Positions 53,384 to 63,162 of a stretch of DNA of 64,000 nucleotides are shown piece by piece. The DNA comes from Myxacorys chilensis ATA2-1-KO14 (GTDB lineage: Bacteria > Cyanobacteriota > Cyanobacteriia > Leptolyngbyales > Leptolyngbyaceae), in assembly GCA_019359275.1 (NCBI GenBank), contig JAHHHP010000004.1, positions 1 through 64,000 on the forward strand, in the 5' to 3' direction. The notes under the pieces were generated by a model. It ran no database searches. It was not told where the DNA came from and worked only from the letters and a program-made list of their open reading frames with translations. A program made the position numbers and the translations under genes. The stretch's first letter is position 1. Each line of letters starts with the position of its first letter.

Positions 53384-54667
53384 ATGAACATTGCTGTCGT
53401 TGGCTTAAGCCACAAAACCGCTCCGGTCGAAGTTCGAGAAAAGCTGAGTATTCCAGAACCTGTTTATGATCAAGCGATCGCACACCTGTGTAGCTGTCCC
53501 AATGTTCAAGAAGTGGCGGTTCTCAGTACGTGCAACCGATTAGAAATTTATTTAGTTACGTCTGAGACAGAGCCTGGAATTCGAGAAGTAATTCAATTTT
53601 TGTCAGAGCACAGCAAGTTGCCGACATCGATGCTGCGTCCGTATCTGTTTACGTTGCTACACCAAGATGCCGTGACGCATCTGATGCGAGTCGCATCGGG
53701 GCTAGATAGTCTGGTGCTGGGAGAAGGGCAGATTTTGGCGCAGGTCAAGCACTGTCACAAGATGGGACAACAGCATAGCGGCGTTGGGCGCGTTTTAAAC
53801 CAACTTTTTAAGCAAGGAATTTCTGCAGGAAAGCGGGTTCGCACCGAAACGAGTATTGGAACTGGGGCAGTCTCAATTAGTTCTGCGGCGGTGGAACTGG
53901 CGCAGATGAAAGCCAATCTTGCCGCTCATCGCATCACGATCTTAGGGGCTGGTAAAATGTCTCGCCTGCTCGTGCAGCACCTCGTTTCTAAAGGGGCGAG
54001 CAATATTACGGTTCTGAATCGCTCGATCGAACGGGCACAAGAACTTGCCAATCAGTTTCCTGATGCTCGGCTCAATCTGCGTCCGTTCTCGGAGATGATG
54101 ACCGCGATCGCAAATTCCGATATCGTCTTTACTAGCACCTCTGCGACCGAGCCGATTCTCGATCGCGCCAAGCTAGAAACCCACTTAGAGCCGCACCAGC
54201 CATTGATGTTGTTTGACATTGCAGTTCCTCGTAACGTCGATGCCGATGTCAACGAGATGGCTCACGTCAAGGCGTTTAACGTGGATGATCTTAAAGCGGT
54301 GGTGGCGCAAAACCAGGAAAGCCGTCGGCAGATGGCGATGGAAGCGGAAGCATTGCTAGAGGAAGAAGTAGACGCCTTTGAGGGCTGGTTGCGATCGCTC
54401 GAAACGGTGTCTACTATTAGCAGCCTGCGGGACAAAATTGAAACAATTCGGGCGCAGGAACTGGAAAAAGCCCTCTCTCGGTTAGGCAATGAGTTTGGCG
54501 ATCGTCATCGCGAAGTGATTGAAGCGTTGACCAAAGGGATTGTGAATAAAATTCTTCACGATCCGATGGTGCAACTGCGGGCACAGCAAGATATCGAGGC
54601 GCGTCGTCGGGCGATGGAAACGCTAGAGGTATTGTTTAATTTGGCATCTGAGCAAGCGAGGGTGTGA
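53384..54667 (+). CDS. hemA: Glutamyl-tRNA reductase
   Basis: Reduces glutamyl-tRNA(Glu) with NADPH to glutamate-1-semialdehyde, the first committed step of tetrapyrrole (haem, chlorophyll, bilin) synthesis. It begins [21 protein letters not shown], with the catalytic cysteine in [12 protein letters not shown], the NADPH domain [14 protein letters not shown] and the C-terminal dimerisation helices. At 427 aa it is normal. No Shine-Dalgarno is visible before ATG 53384, because the leader there is a copied 22-bp repeat. This enzyme is normally tightly regulated. A perfect 14-bp hairpin follows 40 bp after the stop. Confidence 0.97.
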   Translation: MNIAVVGLSHKTAPVEVREKLSIPEPVYDQAIAHLCSCPNVQEVAVLSTCNRLEIYLVTSETEPGIREVIQFLSEHSKLPTSMLRPYLFTLLHQDAVTHLMRVASGLDSLVLGEGQILAQVKHCHKMGQQHSGVGRVLNQLFKQGISAGKRVRTETSIGTGAVSISSAAVELAQMKANLAAHRITILGAGKMSRLLVQHLVSKGASNITVLNRSIERAQELANQFPDARLNLRPFSEMMTAIANSDIVFTSTSATEPILDRAKLETHLEPHQPLMLFDIAVPRNVDADVNEMAHVKAFNVDDLKAVVAQNQESRRQMAMEAEALLEEEVDAFEGWLRSLETVSTISSLRDKIETIRAQELEKALSRLGNEFGDRHREVIEALTKGIVNKILHDPMVQLRAQQDIEARRRAMETLEVLFNLASEQARV

Positions 54668-55066
54668 GGTCGTTCACCCGCTTTCAAAGTCATTTTAGGA
54701 CTTTGGCTCGGCAACGAAATGAGCCAATTTCGTTGCCGAGTGGCGTCGGTTTAGGGAAGTAAATTATGGCGATGTGTTTTGGCTATTTGGCTAAGAGTCT
54801 GAGCATAGGACTGATTTAGAAGCGGGGGAAGCGGCTAAAGGGCTAGTTGTCTTACGAAAATCGAATTGTGATGCACAGATCGATGCTGCGACCAGAGCTG
54901 TTTTTCAAGCTCAAAGACCGACTGCTGCTGGGCGACCACTTGACGAGGCTCAACCTACTAACTGATATTGGGATAAGTCTGATATTGGGATAAGTAGCGC
55001 GATCGCGTTAAGGACAGAGGTGTTTAGCTGAAGGAGTTCTTATTAAACCCCAGAATTACAGAATTT
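54668..55066. other. 399-bp gap after hemA
   Basis: Contains a 14-bp perfect hairpin (54707-54740) and the near-duplicated phrase CTGATATTGGGATAAGT (about 54961-54996). No credible gene. Confidence 0.5.
54707..54740 (+). terminator. Perfect 14-bp hairpin after hemA
   Basis: CTCGGCAACGAAAT (54707-54720) pairs exactly with ATTTCGTTGCCGAG (54727-54740) with a 6-base loop. No T-run follows, so it may protect the 3' end rather than terminate on its own. Confidence 0.6.
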
Positions 55067-55591
55067 TTAAGCTTGCGAACTCAGTGAAGCATTGGCATCG
55101 CTAACTTTCACCATGAGTGTCATCGGCTCAATAGGTGAAGCAGTAAAACCACACTTCTCATAAAACTGCTTTGCGTCTGCCGAGATAGCATGTACAAGGA
55201 TTGCCCGTATTCCTGCAATCTCAGCAGCTTGTAGAGTGCGAAGAATTGCATCTCGCAGCAGCGCCCGCCCGACACCTTTACATTGCCAGTGGCGATCAAC
55301 CGCCAGCCGTCCAATCACCATCACTGGAATTGGATCGGGCATATTGCGTCGAACTCGACCTGTTGCAGCAGTCTGTGCCACTGCTCCAGTAGCTAGACAA
55401 TAGTACGCAACAACTGCTTCACCAGCGCAGAGAACATAAGTGCGTGAAGCTCCCTCTAACTCATTTTTTAGAGCGCGGCGCTTCAGCCAGTCATTTAACT
55501 CACTGTTCCCCGAGTCAAATTCTTCAACTGAATGTGACGAATTCAGTTTTTCAGGTGGACGGAGGTTGTCTTGATCTCGATCTAATCCCAC
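55067..55591 (-). CDS. GNAT acetyltransferase toxin (TacT-like)
   Basis: A 174-aa GNAT-fold acetyltransferase. The acetyl-CoA loop is VDRHWQCKGVGRALLRDA, followed by IRAILVHAISADAKQFYEKCGF. The pairing with an upstream DUF1778 gene, with a 10-bp overlap, is the layout of TacA/TacT-type modules, in which the GNAT enzyme acetylates charged tRNAs. The N-terminal block EEFDSGNSELNDWLKRRALKNE matches this subgroup. All key parts are present, so it looks functional. Confidence 0.88.
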   Translation of the reverse strand: MGLDRDQDNLRPPEKLNSSHSVEEFDSGNSELNDWLKRRALKNELEGASRTYVLCAGEAVVAYYCLATGAVAQTAATGRVRRNMPDPIPVMVIGRLAVDRHWQCKGVGRALLRDAILRTLQAAEIAGIRAILVHAISADAKQFYEKCGFTASPIEPMTLMVKVSDANASLSSQA

Positions 55592-55878
55592 GGAGCTTTG
55601 GTTGTTAGCAATGCGTGTAGTTTTTCATCTCGCGTAGGTGGGGCGTCCAGCAACGCCACAAATTGCTTAAATTTAAGCTCATCCAACCCAAAGAAACTCT
55701 GGTCTAGAAGAACATTTTGGGCTTTTTGATAAGCTGACTCAAGCATAAACTCTGAGCGGCTCTTGCCTTGCACTTCTGCCGCATGATCAATTAAATCGCG
55801 TTGATGCTGCTTAGCTCGGATGTTGATTGTGACATCGCGGGTTTGGCTAACCGACCCTTCACCTACTGAGGCACACAT
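55582..55878 (-). CDS. DUF1778 antitoxin (TacA-like)
   Basis: A 98-aa protein with an N-terminal ribbon-helix-helix (RDVTINIRAKQHQRDLIDHAAE, split over the strand and first helix, then KSRSEFMLESA) that should bind operator DNA, and a C-terminal segment (LDQSFFGLDELKFKQFVALLDAPP) that wraps and inhibits the acetyltransferase. It precedes and overlaps the toxin gene. ATG at 55878. Autoregulation of the pair is expected from the family. Confidence 0.9.
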   Translation of the reverse strand: MCASVGEGSVSQTRDVTINIRAKQHQRDLIDHAAEVQGKSRSEFMLESAYQKAQNVLLDQSFFGLDELKFKQFVALLDAPPTRDEKLHALLTTKAPWD

Positions 55879-56053
55879 AACGTCTCCTCCCTAAAGAGGG
55901 CAAATGTACTGAACCTATACCTAGAATAGTGTTAAAGCCACTGAATATAGGATATCCTTTCATCTTAAGAGCTTTGTGTACACAATGTCAACACATTTTG
56001 GAAGCTTGTTGATTATGACAGCAGTTAAGATTGCTCGCACTCCCTTAACGAAA

Positions 56054-57409
56054 TCAGCCGTAAGCAACCAACTGCTGTAAGGTTGCTGTGAAATTAGGAT
56101 AAGAAATCGCAGCCGCTTCGGCACGGTGAATTGTCGTTTTGCCCGTCGCGTTGAGTGCCGCGATCGCTAAACTCATTGCAATTCGATGATCGGTAAAACT
56201 ATCAACATCGGTTCCGGTTAAAGGACATCCGCCTGTGATTTCCAGCCCGTCGGAACGTTCTGTGATTTGTGCGCCCATCCGCTCCAGTTGAGTTGCCATG
56301 ACTGTGATGCGATCGCTTTCTTTGACGCGCAGTTCTTCTGCATCTTGAATCACCGTTGTTCCTTCTGCAAACGCCGCCGCCACCGCCAATATCGGAATCT
56401 CGTCAATCAAGCGAGGAATCAGATCGCCCGCAATTCGACAGGCTTTAAGCTGGCTGTAACGCACTCGCAGATCGGCAACTGGTTCACCTGCGACATCGCG
56501 CTGATTTTCTAATGTAATGTCTGCTCCCATTGCTTCAAGCGCTTCTAAAACTCCGGTACGAGTGGGATTCACACCGACATTTTCGATGGTTAAATCAGAG
56601 CCGGGTACGATCGCGCCTGCCACCAGCCAAAACGCCGCAGAACTAATATCTCCAGGAACGATGACGGTTTGACCGTGCAGGGTTGCCTGTCCTTTTACCG
56701 TAACGCTCTTGGCCTCCGGATCGACGCTGACCTGTGCGCCAAACGCCCGCAGCATCCGCTCACTGTGATCGCGAGAAAGGGCGGGTTCTGTCACCGTGGT
56801 TTGTCCGTCTACCATCAGCCCTGCTAACAGAATGCAAGATTTGACTTGAGCAGAAGCAATCGGGGACTGGTAGTGAATCGGCTTTAGGGCGCGTCCTTGA
56901 ATGGCTAAGGGAGCTAACGAGTTTTGCTGACGCCCCCAAATCTCTGCACCCATTTGTTGAAGCGGTTTGACCACACGAGACATTGGGCGCGATCGCAGCG
57001 AATCATCCCCTGTCACTGTAAAGAAGCGATCCGGATGAGATGCCAGAATTCCTAGCATCAAGCGTAACGTCGTTCCAGAATTCCCTGCGTTTAGCACATC
57101 CATTGGCTCAACTAACTGACCCAATCCAATGCCGCGCACCCGAACTTCTTCCGTATTCAGGTCAGAAATCGTTGCGCCCATTGCTCGAAAACAACTCGCC
57201 GTACTGCGGGGGTCTTCGCCTAGCAGCAAGCCATGAATGATGGTTTCTCCCTCTGCCAACGCACCCAGCATCAGCGCTCGATGGGAAATCGACTTGTCGC
57301 CCGGGATCCCAATTCGTCCTCGCAAGGGCGACCCTTCCGTAGAACGATCGATGGTGAGTTCATGTTGAGAACTTTGAACGTTAAGCGCGATCGTCGTCGA
57401 ATTTGCCAT
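56054..57409 (-). CDS. aroA: 3-Phosphoshikimate 1-carboxyvinyltransferase (EPSP synthase)
   Basis: Transfers enolpyruvate from PEP to shikimate-3-phosphate in the shikimate pathway. Motifs: [21 protein letters not shown] (phosphate and PEP site), [28 protein letters not shown] and [15 protein letters not shown], ending [14 protein letters not shown]. At 451 aa it has the usual two-domain size. ATG at 57409. A divergent gene of unknown function begins 46 bp away. Its C-terminus lies 175 bp downstream of the DUF1778 gene start. The [10 protein letters not shown] form is the class II-like sequence. Confidence 0.96.
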   Translation of the reverse strand: MANSTTIALNVQSSQHELTIDRSTEGSPLRGRIGIPGDKSISHRALMLGALAEGETIIHGLLLGEDPRSTASCFRAMGATISDLNTEEVRVRGIGLGQLVEPMDVLNAGNSGTTLRLMLGILASHPDRFFTVTGDDSLRSRPMSRVVKPLQQMGAEIWGRQQNSLAPLAIQGRALKPIHYQSPIASAQVKSCILLAGLMVDGQTTVTEPALSRDHSERMLRAFGAQVSVDPEAKSVTVKGQATLHGQTVIVPGDISSAAFWLVAGAIVPGSDLTIENVGVNPTRTGVLEALEAMGADITLENQRDVAGEPVADLRVRYSQLKACRIAGDLIPRLIDEIPILAVAAAFAEGTTVIQDAEELRVKESDRITVMATQLERMGAQITERSDGLEITGGCPLTGTDVDSFTDHRIAMSLAIAALNATGKTTIHRAEAAAISYPNFTATLQQLVAYG

Positions 57410-57455
57410 GGGGATCAGATAAACTGACTAAACGTAAGTAATCCTACCACCCCTC

Positions 57456-57935
57456 ATGCTGACTCAGCACCGCAAACCTGTTCGCCTCTATGTTGTCTCC
57501 CGAGATCTACCGATCTGGTCGGAAGTGGAAACAACGGGAACGATTTATCAAAAGAGTGACGAACAGTTTCACTTGGTCTTGACCGAGCCATGCATCAAAG
57601 GAGCCGCGTCACGAGGGAAACCTAGCTCAACCGTAGCAACGACCCCACGGCTAATCTGGATCGACATTTCGCCTTGTCGGATTGCGATGACGATGCAAGG
57701 GGACGGCAAATTAAGTTACCGCCACTTGTGGCAACGCGGCGTCTACGGCTTTAGTCGATACTGGTTGCAGGACGACTCGGCGAAACCAAACCAGTCGCTG
57801 CAACTCCGCAATTTTACTCGCAGCCTCTGGTTAGAGCAGTCTTCCTTTCCGAAGCTGTTGCAGCTAGATTATGAGCTTTGGTCAGAAACGCTTCAGCTTG
57901 GCAGCTATGTTCTGCATTTAGAAATTCTCGATTAG
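57456..57935 (+). CDS. Conserved hypothetical cyanobacterial protein
   Basis: A 159-aa soluble, beta-rich protein (RPVRLYVV missing in places, but VRLYVVSRDLPIWSEVE and RLIWIDISPCRIAMTMQGDG are clear strands). The segment LWQRGVYGFSRYWLQ is aromatic. No catalytic motif, signal peptide or membrane helix. I know no named family. It is divergent from aroA, with a 46-bp gap, and is followed by a perfect 12-bp hairpin. Confidence 0.6.
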   Translation: MLTQHRKPVRLYVVSRDLPIWSEVETTGTIYQKSDEQFHLVLTEPCIKGAASRGKPSSTVATTPRLIWIDISPCRIAMTMQGDGKLSYRHLWQRGVYGFSRYWLQDDSAKPNQSLQLRNFTRSLWLEQSSFPKLLQLDYELWSETLQLGSYVLHLEILD

Positions 57936-57939
57936 AAAA

Positions 57940-57966
57940 TCCGCAATTTCTCCGAGAAATTGCGGA
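57940..57966. terminator. Perfect 12-bp hairpin between convergent genes
   Basis: TCCGCAATTTCT (57940-57951) pairs exactly with AGAAATTGCGGA (57955-57966), with a 3-base loop. It lies between the convergent 57456 and 58019 genes and may serve both as a transcript end. It has no long T-run. Confidence 0.65.
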
Positions 57967-58018
57967 CTAGCAACGTTATTGTTAAACGTGCGATTCGTCA
58001 TTAAGCACAGCGACAGAA

Positions 58019-59779
58019 TTAGAACGTAAATGTCGTGCGGATCGTGCCGATCACGATGTCATCGTTGCGATCGTCATGTCCCGGAGCCGTCAGCCACACC
58101 AGCCCAGGCGTGATAGAAATGTTGTCATTCAGTTGGTACTGATAGAAGCCTTCAACGTGCAGCGACGTATCACGATCGACTACATCTCGACCGAAGAAGG
58201 TTCTGAAATTACCGCTACCACCCGTCACTTTCGGCTCCATGCCGACAATGATGCCTGCAACACTGCCTTTTTTGCCCAAGTCAGGAACCGCTAAGCCGAC
58301 TGACCAGTTCCAAATATCCAGGTTGCCCTTCGTGCCGTTGCCAAGAGATTGAGCGTTGGTATACCCTACCGCACCGTTTAGCACCAGTTTTGGACTCACC
58401 TGGAAGGTCACGTTGGCACCATATGCATTGGCAGACGTAGGCTCGTTGAAGTTGCGGAAGTTCGCGTTATTGCTGCCGACGCCGCCATTCGCCGAGAAGT
58501 CATTGTTATAGGCGTGAATGTAGGTCAAACCAAAGCCAATGCGCTCATTTGGTTTGAAGGTCAACTGTGCGATCGCGCCGTAAGGACCGTTAAACAAACC
58601 ATTGCTGGCAGATGGATCTGAAGCCGTCTCATCATTTGCCAGATAGCCTAAACTCAGTTCTAGAGCATCACTAAACTGGTGACGAAGGCCCAGTCCTTTA
58701 CCAGTCAGCAAATAGTAGATCGAGTTGCGCGTCCCGAAGTGCGTCAGCGCACCCGTTCCGCCATCGCCATCCAAATAAGGATTCAGGGTATCGGTGAAGT
58801 CGTCGATCGCGCCTGCGTTCGCTTCGATCGTCACTGTGGTCTTCTCGCCCAATGGAAACTGATAGAGTAGGGCATCTACCCCGACCTGATTATTTTCATC
58901 TTCAGACGCAAATCGGAAGTTGCCTTCGCGAGTCAGCAACTCGCCATTGAGGCTCGCGGGGAGGGTTGCCAGGTTCTGAGCCTGTAGCCGAGTCCTCAAT
59001 AAGTCCCGACCCGTAAAGCTAGTGTCGAAATTTAGACGAATGCGATCGCCAAGAATCGTATTCTTCGAGACCCGCTCGTTCACTTCGCCAGTCGCCACGC
59101 CATTCGGAAGATCGTTATCTATTACTTCGTCACCATTGGCATCTAGAATGGCATTCCGAATGAAATCTCCACCCGTGGCAACGCCTGCAACTCCAATCAC
59201 CACTTCTCCGGTCAGTTTAGTAGTGGTTGAGAACTGCTGTTTCTCCAGAGTTGTCGTGCGAGCTTCGACAGCATCGACGCGACCACGTAAGGTTGCGAGT
59301 TCTGTGGCAAACTCTTCTTGCAGCCTTTGCAGGGTAGCTAAATCTTCTTTTTTAACCAGATCGGCAGTAGAAGCAGCAATCAGTTCGTTGACGCGATCGA
59401 GACAGGCGTTTAACCCCGCCGCAAATTCGTAGCGAGTTGTGGCGCGATTGCCGCGATAGGTTCTGTCAGGATAGCCTGCAATGCAGCCATAGCGCTCGAC
59501 GAGCGATTGCAGTGCCTGAAATGCCCAGTCGGTCGGTCGCACATCCGATAGTTGAGACACTGATGTGACTTGATCGAGAGAAGACTTATCGGTACTAAGA
59601 TCTGCAACCGATGGAGTTTCATCTGAAACTGGTTGTGCGAGTGACTCAGTTTGAGCCGTCTCAATTGATTTGGATGAGGAAGATACTTCAGCCGCACCGA
59701 CGCCTGACGCAACGGTTAGACTTGCGACAGCAAGAAGAATTGGGTGAACCCAACGAATGGTACGCAAACAATTTGACAT
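58019..59779 (-). CDS. SLH-domain OprB-type porin (iron-uptake-type)
   Basis: A 586-aa outer-membrane porin. A signal peptide (about 1-29, ending GVGAAEV) is followed by an SLH domain (about 75-130: VSQLSDVRPTDWAFQALQSLV and AGYPDRTYRGNRATTRYEFA) that anchors to the wall, a coiled-coil (about 140-180) and an OprB-like beta-barrel that ends in an aromatic residue (TTFTF). Cyanobacterial members of this SLH-OprB group are involved in uptake of inorganic ions including iron. A Fur-box-like site lies about 140 bp upstream of ATG 59779, which supports an iron-linked role. It is one of the most abundant proteins of the cyanobacterial outer membrane, by family knowledge. Confidence 0.92.
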   Translation of the reverse strand: MSNCLRTIRWVHPILLAVASLTVASGVGAAEVSSSSKSIETAQTESLAQPVSDETPSVADLSTDKSSLDQVTSVSQLSDVRPTDWAFQALQSLVERYGCIAGYPDRTYRGNRATTRYEFAAGLNACLDRVNELIAASTADLVKKEDLATLQRLQEEFATELATLRGRVDAVEARTTTLEKQQFSTTTKLTGEVVIGVAGVATGGDFIRNAILDANGDEVIDNDLPNGVATGEVNERVSKNTILGDRIRLNFDTSFTGRDLLRTRLQAQNLATLPASLNGELLTREGNFRFASEDENNQVGVDALLYQFPLGEKTTVTIEANAGAIDDFTDTLNPYLDGDGGTGALTHFGTRNSIYYLLTGKGLGLRHQFSDALELSLGYLANDETASDPSASNGLFNGPYGAIAQLTFKPNERIGFGLTYIHAYNNDFSANGGVGSNNANFRNFNEPTSANAYGANVTFQVSPKLVLNGAVGYTNAQSLGNGTKGNLDIWNWSVGLAVPDLGKKGSVAGIIVGMEPKVTGGSGNFRTFFGRDVVDRDTSLHVEGFYQYQLNDNISITPGLVWLTAPGHDDRNDDIVIGTIRTTFTF

Positions 59780-60335
59780 GATATTGTTCTACTCTCACAC
59801 CTAATGTTGTTGAAATGACAGGTTGTTGAAACGACTTGTTGAAACAACGAAGCGATCGCTCTGCTTTTGTCTAGCTAATAGTTAAATTACCCAGACAAAG
59901 TCTTCAAAACACGATTTCGATAATCATTCTCACTACCAGTTTAATGCTTGGCGGTAAGAATTAAGTCTTAGTTTGTATTTAGTTGATATTGCAACTCATT
60001 GTCAAGAAGTTTCTTGTACCCAAGAAATCAGTGAGTTCAATCAGCCCATTAACTACACAAGTAAGGCAGTAGAAACAACAGACAACCGCTTTGCCATAAC
60101 CGCTTAGAGAAAGAGCGCTTCGAGCAAGCAATGTCTAGGTTTACAACGTTTCAACCTCGCTCAACTCTACGGCAATCAGTCTGCTTTTTGAATGGGGGGG
60201 AGGGGGATTAATTAACAAAATTCTCAGTTAGAACGTTTGGCGAGGGGTGTAAGTGACTCTGCCAATCTGTTTAAAGTTTAGTCATTCAAAGTTTATTAGA
60301 GTGCCATTCAAAGGAGCGTTAGAACTTTTTTTAAG
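59780..60335. other. 556-bp gap upstream of the porin gene
   Basis: Contains the porin promoter region with a Fur-box-like site at 59919-59931 and a G-rich tract near 60195-60205. No credible ORF. Confidence 0.5.
59919..59931 (-). promoter_or_regulatory. Fur-box-like operator upstream of the porin gene
   Basis: GATAATCATTCTC matches 12 of 13 bases of the Fur-box half GATAATCATTATC, and with its flank it reads as a 7-1-7 inverted repeat (CGATAAT-C-ATTCTCA). It lies about 140 bp upstream of the porin start. Confidence 0.55.
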
Positions 60336-61718
60336 TTAAAGCGGTTTGTTTAGGCTTGTCTCGGAATCGAGTTGATTCAGTAATTTGAGACCTTGAACAC
60401 GAGTAGTATAGTCATCCTGAGGCTGTTGTTTTAGCCACGCGATCGCAGGCGTCTTTCCTTGTTTAGCGGCAATTCGCAGGGCAGCCCAGGTCTGCACCTC
60501 GGTTCGGGCAGGATTAATTTGCAGCGCCGCGTTAATCCGTTTTTGAATGCCTCCTGAATCGAATTTCAGCATATCCAGCACTTCGTCTCGATCGGCTGCC
60601 GACAGTTGAATCACCTGAGTTGATTTGGCCCAACGCCCATCAATCAGATTGGCAAGAACCTGCTGACTGGCGCTCGCCCAAGGCTTATCCGCTTGAGTTT
60701 TCGTGATCTTGGCATGGCGAGCGACTAAATCGAGTTGAGCTTGGGCCGTGGCTGTCCACTCGTCGATGCGTTGTTTTCGCACAGACTGCATGACGGCTAA
60801 CGCAGGCGACCACAACCCGTTGCGGGCTAGCAGCAACGCATCGGTAAACGCGCCACTATCGATCGCAGCTTTATTCAATGAAATGGGTCGGAGTTGGAAT
60901 GGGATGGACGGAGTGCCGATTTGAAGCTGAAAAACTTGAAAGTCTGGCTCTAGGGCAACCGTTCGATTGACTAATAGTTCGGGCGCTCGACCTTTAGGGG
61001 CTTTCTGCCAAGATGGAGACTGCCCAACGGGACTTGTCCAACTGATCAAGCCGTTGATTGTGGTGGAGACAGGGTTATAGTAAACCACTGATCCATAGGT
61101 AACACTAGAATCCCCTTGGCGGAGAGTCCCCATTAAGTCGAGCCAAACGCCTTGAGTGTCCTCATAGCGCTCAACAGTAGTGTAGGGAAGCTTACGATCG
61201 CTGCTTGCCTCTATGACTCGTGCATTGGCTAATGGCTCTAAGACAAACGATTCTTCGACTTCATTGATTTCTAAAACATTGATAAATTGAAGCGCTTCCT
61301 TTTTTTGAGGAGTGGGGTTAAGAATTCTGCGATAGACGCGCAGTTCGCTGAGGCGATCAGCGCAGTTGTCCGAACATTGTGCCTCAGGGCGAAAAATAGG
61401 TAACAGCAGATCAACCGTACGCTTGGCGGATTTTGCGCCGCTTTCTACTCGAATCGGATCGCCTGCCCGTAACCCTTTCTTTCTCAGGTCAGCCTGAACC
61501 TCTGCCATCGTTTTTGGGTCATCCCATGCGGACAAAGGAATTCTTGCGCCTTCAGGTAGGTAGTGATTCATCCAAGCCACAGATTTTGGATCTTTGATGA
61601 ACTGAAAGCTCATCCAGGCGCTAGTCGTTACTAACCCAGCCGCACTGGCAATCGTAAGAAACACTCCTAACGAGCCGAGGTGAGGGATAGAAGAGACCTT
61701 GGGAAAACGTAATCTCAT
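60336..61718 (-). CDS. Membrane-anchored protein of unknown function
   Basis: A 460-aa protein with a single N-terminal membrane helix (about 17-38) and no lipobox, so it is anchored with the rest probably outside the cytoplasmic membrane. The middle contains beta-rich stretches (SSVTYGSVVYYNPVSTTINGL), and the last 160 residues look helical, with possible TPR/HEAT-like pairs (ALLLARNGLWSPALAVMQSV). I do not recognise a family. It lies 83 bp downstream of a glycosyltransferase gene on the same strand, which may link it to polysaccharide or envelope work. Confidence 0.6.
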   Translation of the reverse strand: MRLRFPKVSSIPHLGSLGVFLTIASAAGLVTTSAWMSFQFIKDPKSVAWMNHYLPEGARIPLSAWDDPKTMAEVQADLRKKGLRAGDPIRVESGAKSAKRTVDLLLPIFRPEAQCSDNCADRLSELRVYRRILNPTPQKKEALQFINVLEINEVEESFVLEPLANARVIEASSDRKLPYTTVERYEDTQGVWLDLMGTLRQGDSSVTYGSVVYYNPVSTTINGLISWTSPVGQSPSWQKAPKGRAPELLVNRTVALEPDFQVFQLQIGTPSIPFQLRPISLNKAAIDSGAFTDALLLARNGLWSPALAVMQSVRKQRIDEWTATAQAQLDLVARHAKITKTQADKPWASASQQVLANLIDGRWAKSTQVIQLSAADRDEVLDMLKFDSGGIQKRINAALQINPARTEVQTWAALRIAAKQGKTPAIAWLKQQPQDDYTTRVQGLKLLNQLDSETSLNKPL

Positions 61719-61801
61719 GACTGAGTTGGATCAAGAGTATGGTATAAGCGGAGCATCAGTTCAGTACACCCCTGCTTGAATGGTATATGGGGCGAGAAGA
61801 A

Positions 61802-63034
61802 TTAAAACGTTTTTTCTCTAAGACTTTTTTGCTCTAAAACGCTTAAGTATCGATGACCTGCACGTTCCCATGTGTACTCCGACTGAACGAGCGATCGCGC
61901 ATTTTGAGAAAGCTGCGATCGCAGCTCACCATCTTCAAACACTCGTGAAATAGCATCAACATACTCCGAAACAGAATTCGCTCTGAGTGCTCGCTGTGGA
62001 TTCTTGCCATCTACCGCCAGACCTTCTAAACCGCGATCGCTAGCAATGACTGGAGTTCCAGCTGCCATTGCTTCTAGCGTTTTATTTTTGATTCCGTATC
62101 CAGTTCGCATTGAAATCACGCAGACGGTTGCTTGGTGCAAATACTCAGCCATTGAGGGCACTCGTCCGGTGACGGTAATTCCGAGTTGCTGACTGAGTTC
62201 TTGCACCTCTGCGGTCGGGCGGGAACCTACGATTGCTAAAGTCGCATCGGCATAGCGGCTTTGAACAGCAGGCAAAATTTCTAAGCTTAGAAATCGTGCG
62301 GCGTCGATGTTGGCAAGGTTATCCATTGCGCCGATAAATACGAGATGGTGTCCCCCCGGATCAGACGTTCGATAGGGAAAGGTCGAAAAATCAACTCCGT
62401 TAGGAATCACATCGATCGCGGCGGTCGGGTTAAATTTGGAGAGTTGGTTGCGATCGTCATCAGTTGTAACAACGATATTGAGAAATTTTTTGCAGTAGCG
62501 TTGTTCGTACCGTTTTAGGAGCGGCGAATTTAAGCGATCGCGCCATGCATTCTCAGACGTTTGAGTATGCAGTTGGTTCTTGCACGAGCCGTACACAGAA
62601 CTATGCACATTCACGACTGTCTGAATGCGTTGACGAAATTCGGGGCGGATATAAGATTCATTGACGCTATGTTCGCAGGTGATTACATCAAACTTCTGAT
62701 CTTGCATCGCGCGGTCAATCCACGCCTGCATTTCAACAGAATAGTTAGATAAGACGCTAGGCGGCGTCCCTTGCTGCAAGAAAGTTGCAAACCGAGCGGC
62801 TTTTCCGGCTAGTCCTGAGGATGCAATGGGCTGAGGACGCGGAAAAACTACTAATTCTGTTACATGCTGACGCAGAGCGGCAACATCGGCGTCGGTGACA
62901 TCGTCAGTTCGGTGAGTGAGAACGGTGACATCGTGGGTTTGTTGTAAGTAATTCAACAGGTGAAAGGTTCGGACTTGAGTTCCGCCTTTAGTCGGGGGGT
63001 AAGGAAAGGTAGAGGACAACATCAAAATATTCAT
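61802..63034 (-). CDS. Glycosyltransferase family 4 protein
   Basis: A GT-B fold glycosyltransferase (410 aa). The N-terminal acceptor domain starts MNILMLSSTFPYPPTKGGTQ. The C-terminal donor domain has the GT4 motif GIKNKTLEAMAAGTPVIAS with the catalytic-type glutamate, preceded by VFIGAMDNLANIDAA. The donor is a nucleotide sugar and the product unknown, probably an exopolysaccharide or other glycan. It is cytoplasmic or membrane-peripheral. ATG at 63034. It is divergent from the partial glycosyltransferase-like gene at 63163. Confidence 0.9.
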   Translation of the reverse strand: MNILMLSSTFPYPPTKGGTQVRTFHLLNYLQQTHDVTVLTHRTDDVTDADVAALRQHVTELVVFPRPQPIASSGLAGKAARFATFLQQGTPPSVLSNYSVEMQAWIDRAMQDQKFDVITCEHSVNESYIRPEFRQRIQTVVNVHSSVYGSCKNQLHTQTSENAWRDRLNSPLLKRYEQRYCKKFLNIVVTTDDDRNQLSKFNPTAAIDVIPNGVDFSTFPYRTSDPGGHHLVFIGAMDNLANIDAARFLSLEILPAVQSRYADATLAIVGSRPTAEVQELSQQLGITVTGRVPSMAEYLHQATVCVISMRTGYGIKNKTLEAMAAGTPVIASDRGLEGLAVDGKNPQRALRANSVSEYVDAISRVFEDGELRSQLSQNARSLVQSEYTWERAGHRYLSVLEQKSLREKTF

Positions 63035-63162
63035 GGGGACATTTCCTTGAGAATTCCGTGAGACGAATCGCTATTCACGGGAATACTGACGATATCCAGG
63101 GTTCCCAATAATTTGTCGTTTTTTGAGTCGTGACTTGATTTCAACCTGATAGGAGATTTGAT

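Noticed and set aside
59022..59432. A 136-aa Ser/Arg-rich frame opposite the porin gene
   Set aside because: Antisense shadow of the SLH/coiled-coil part, without a ribosome site.
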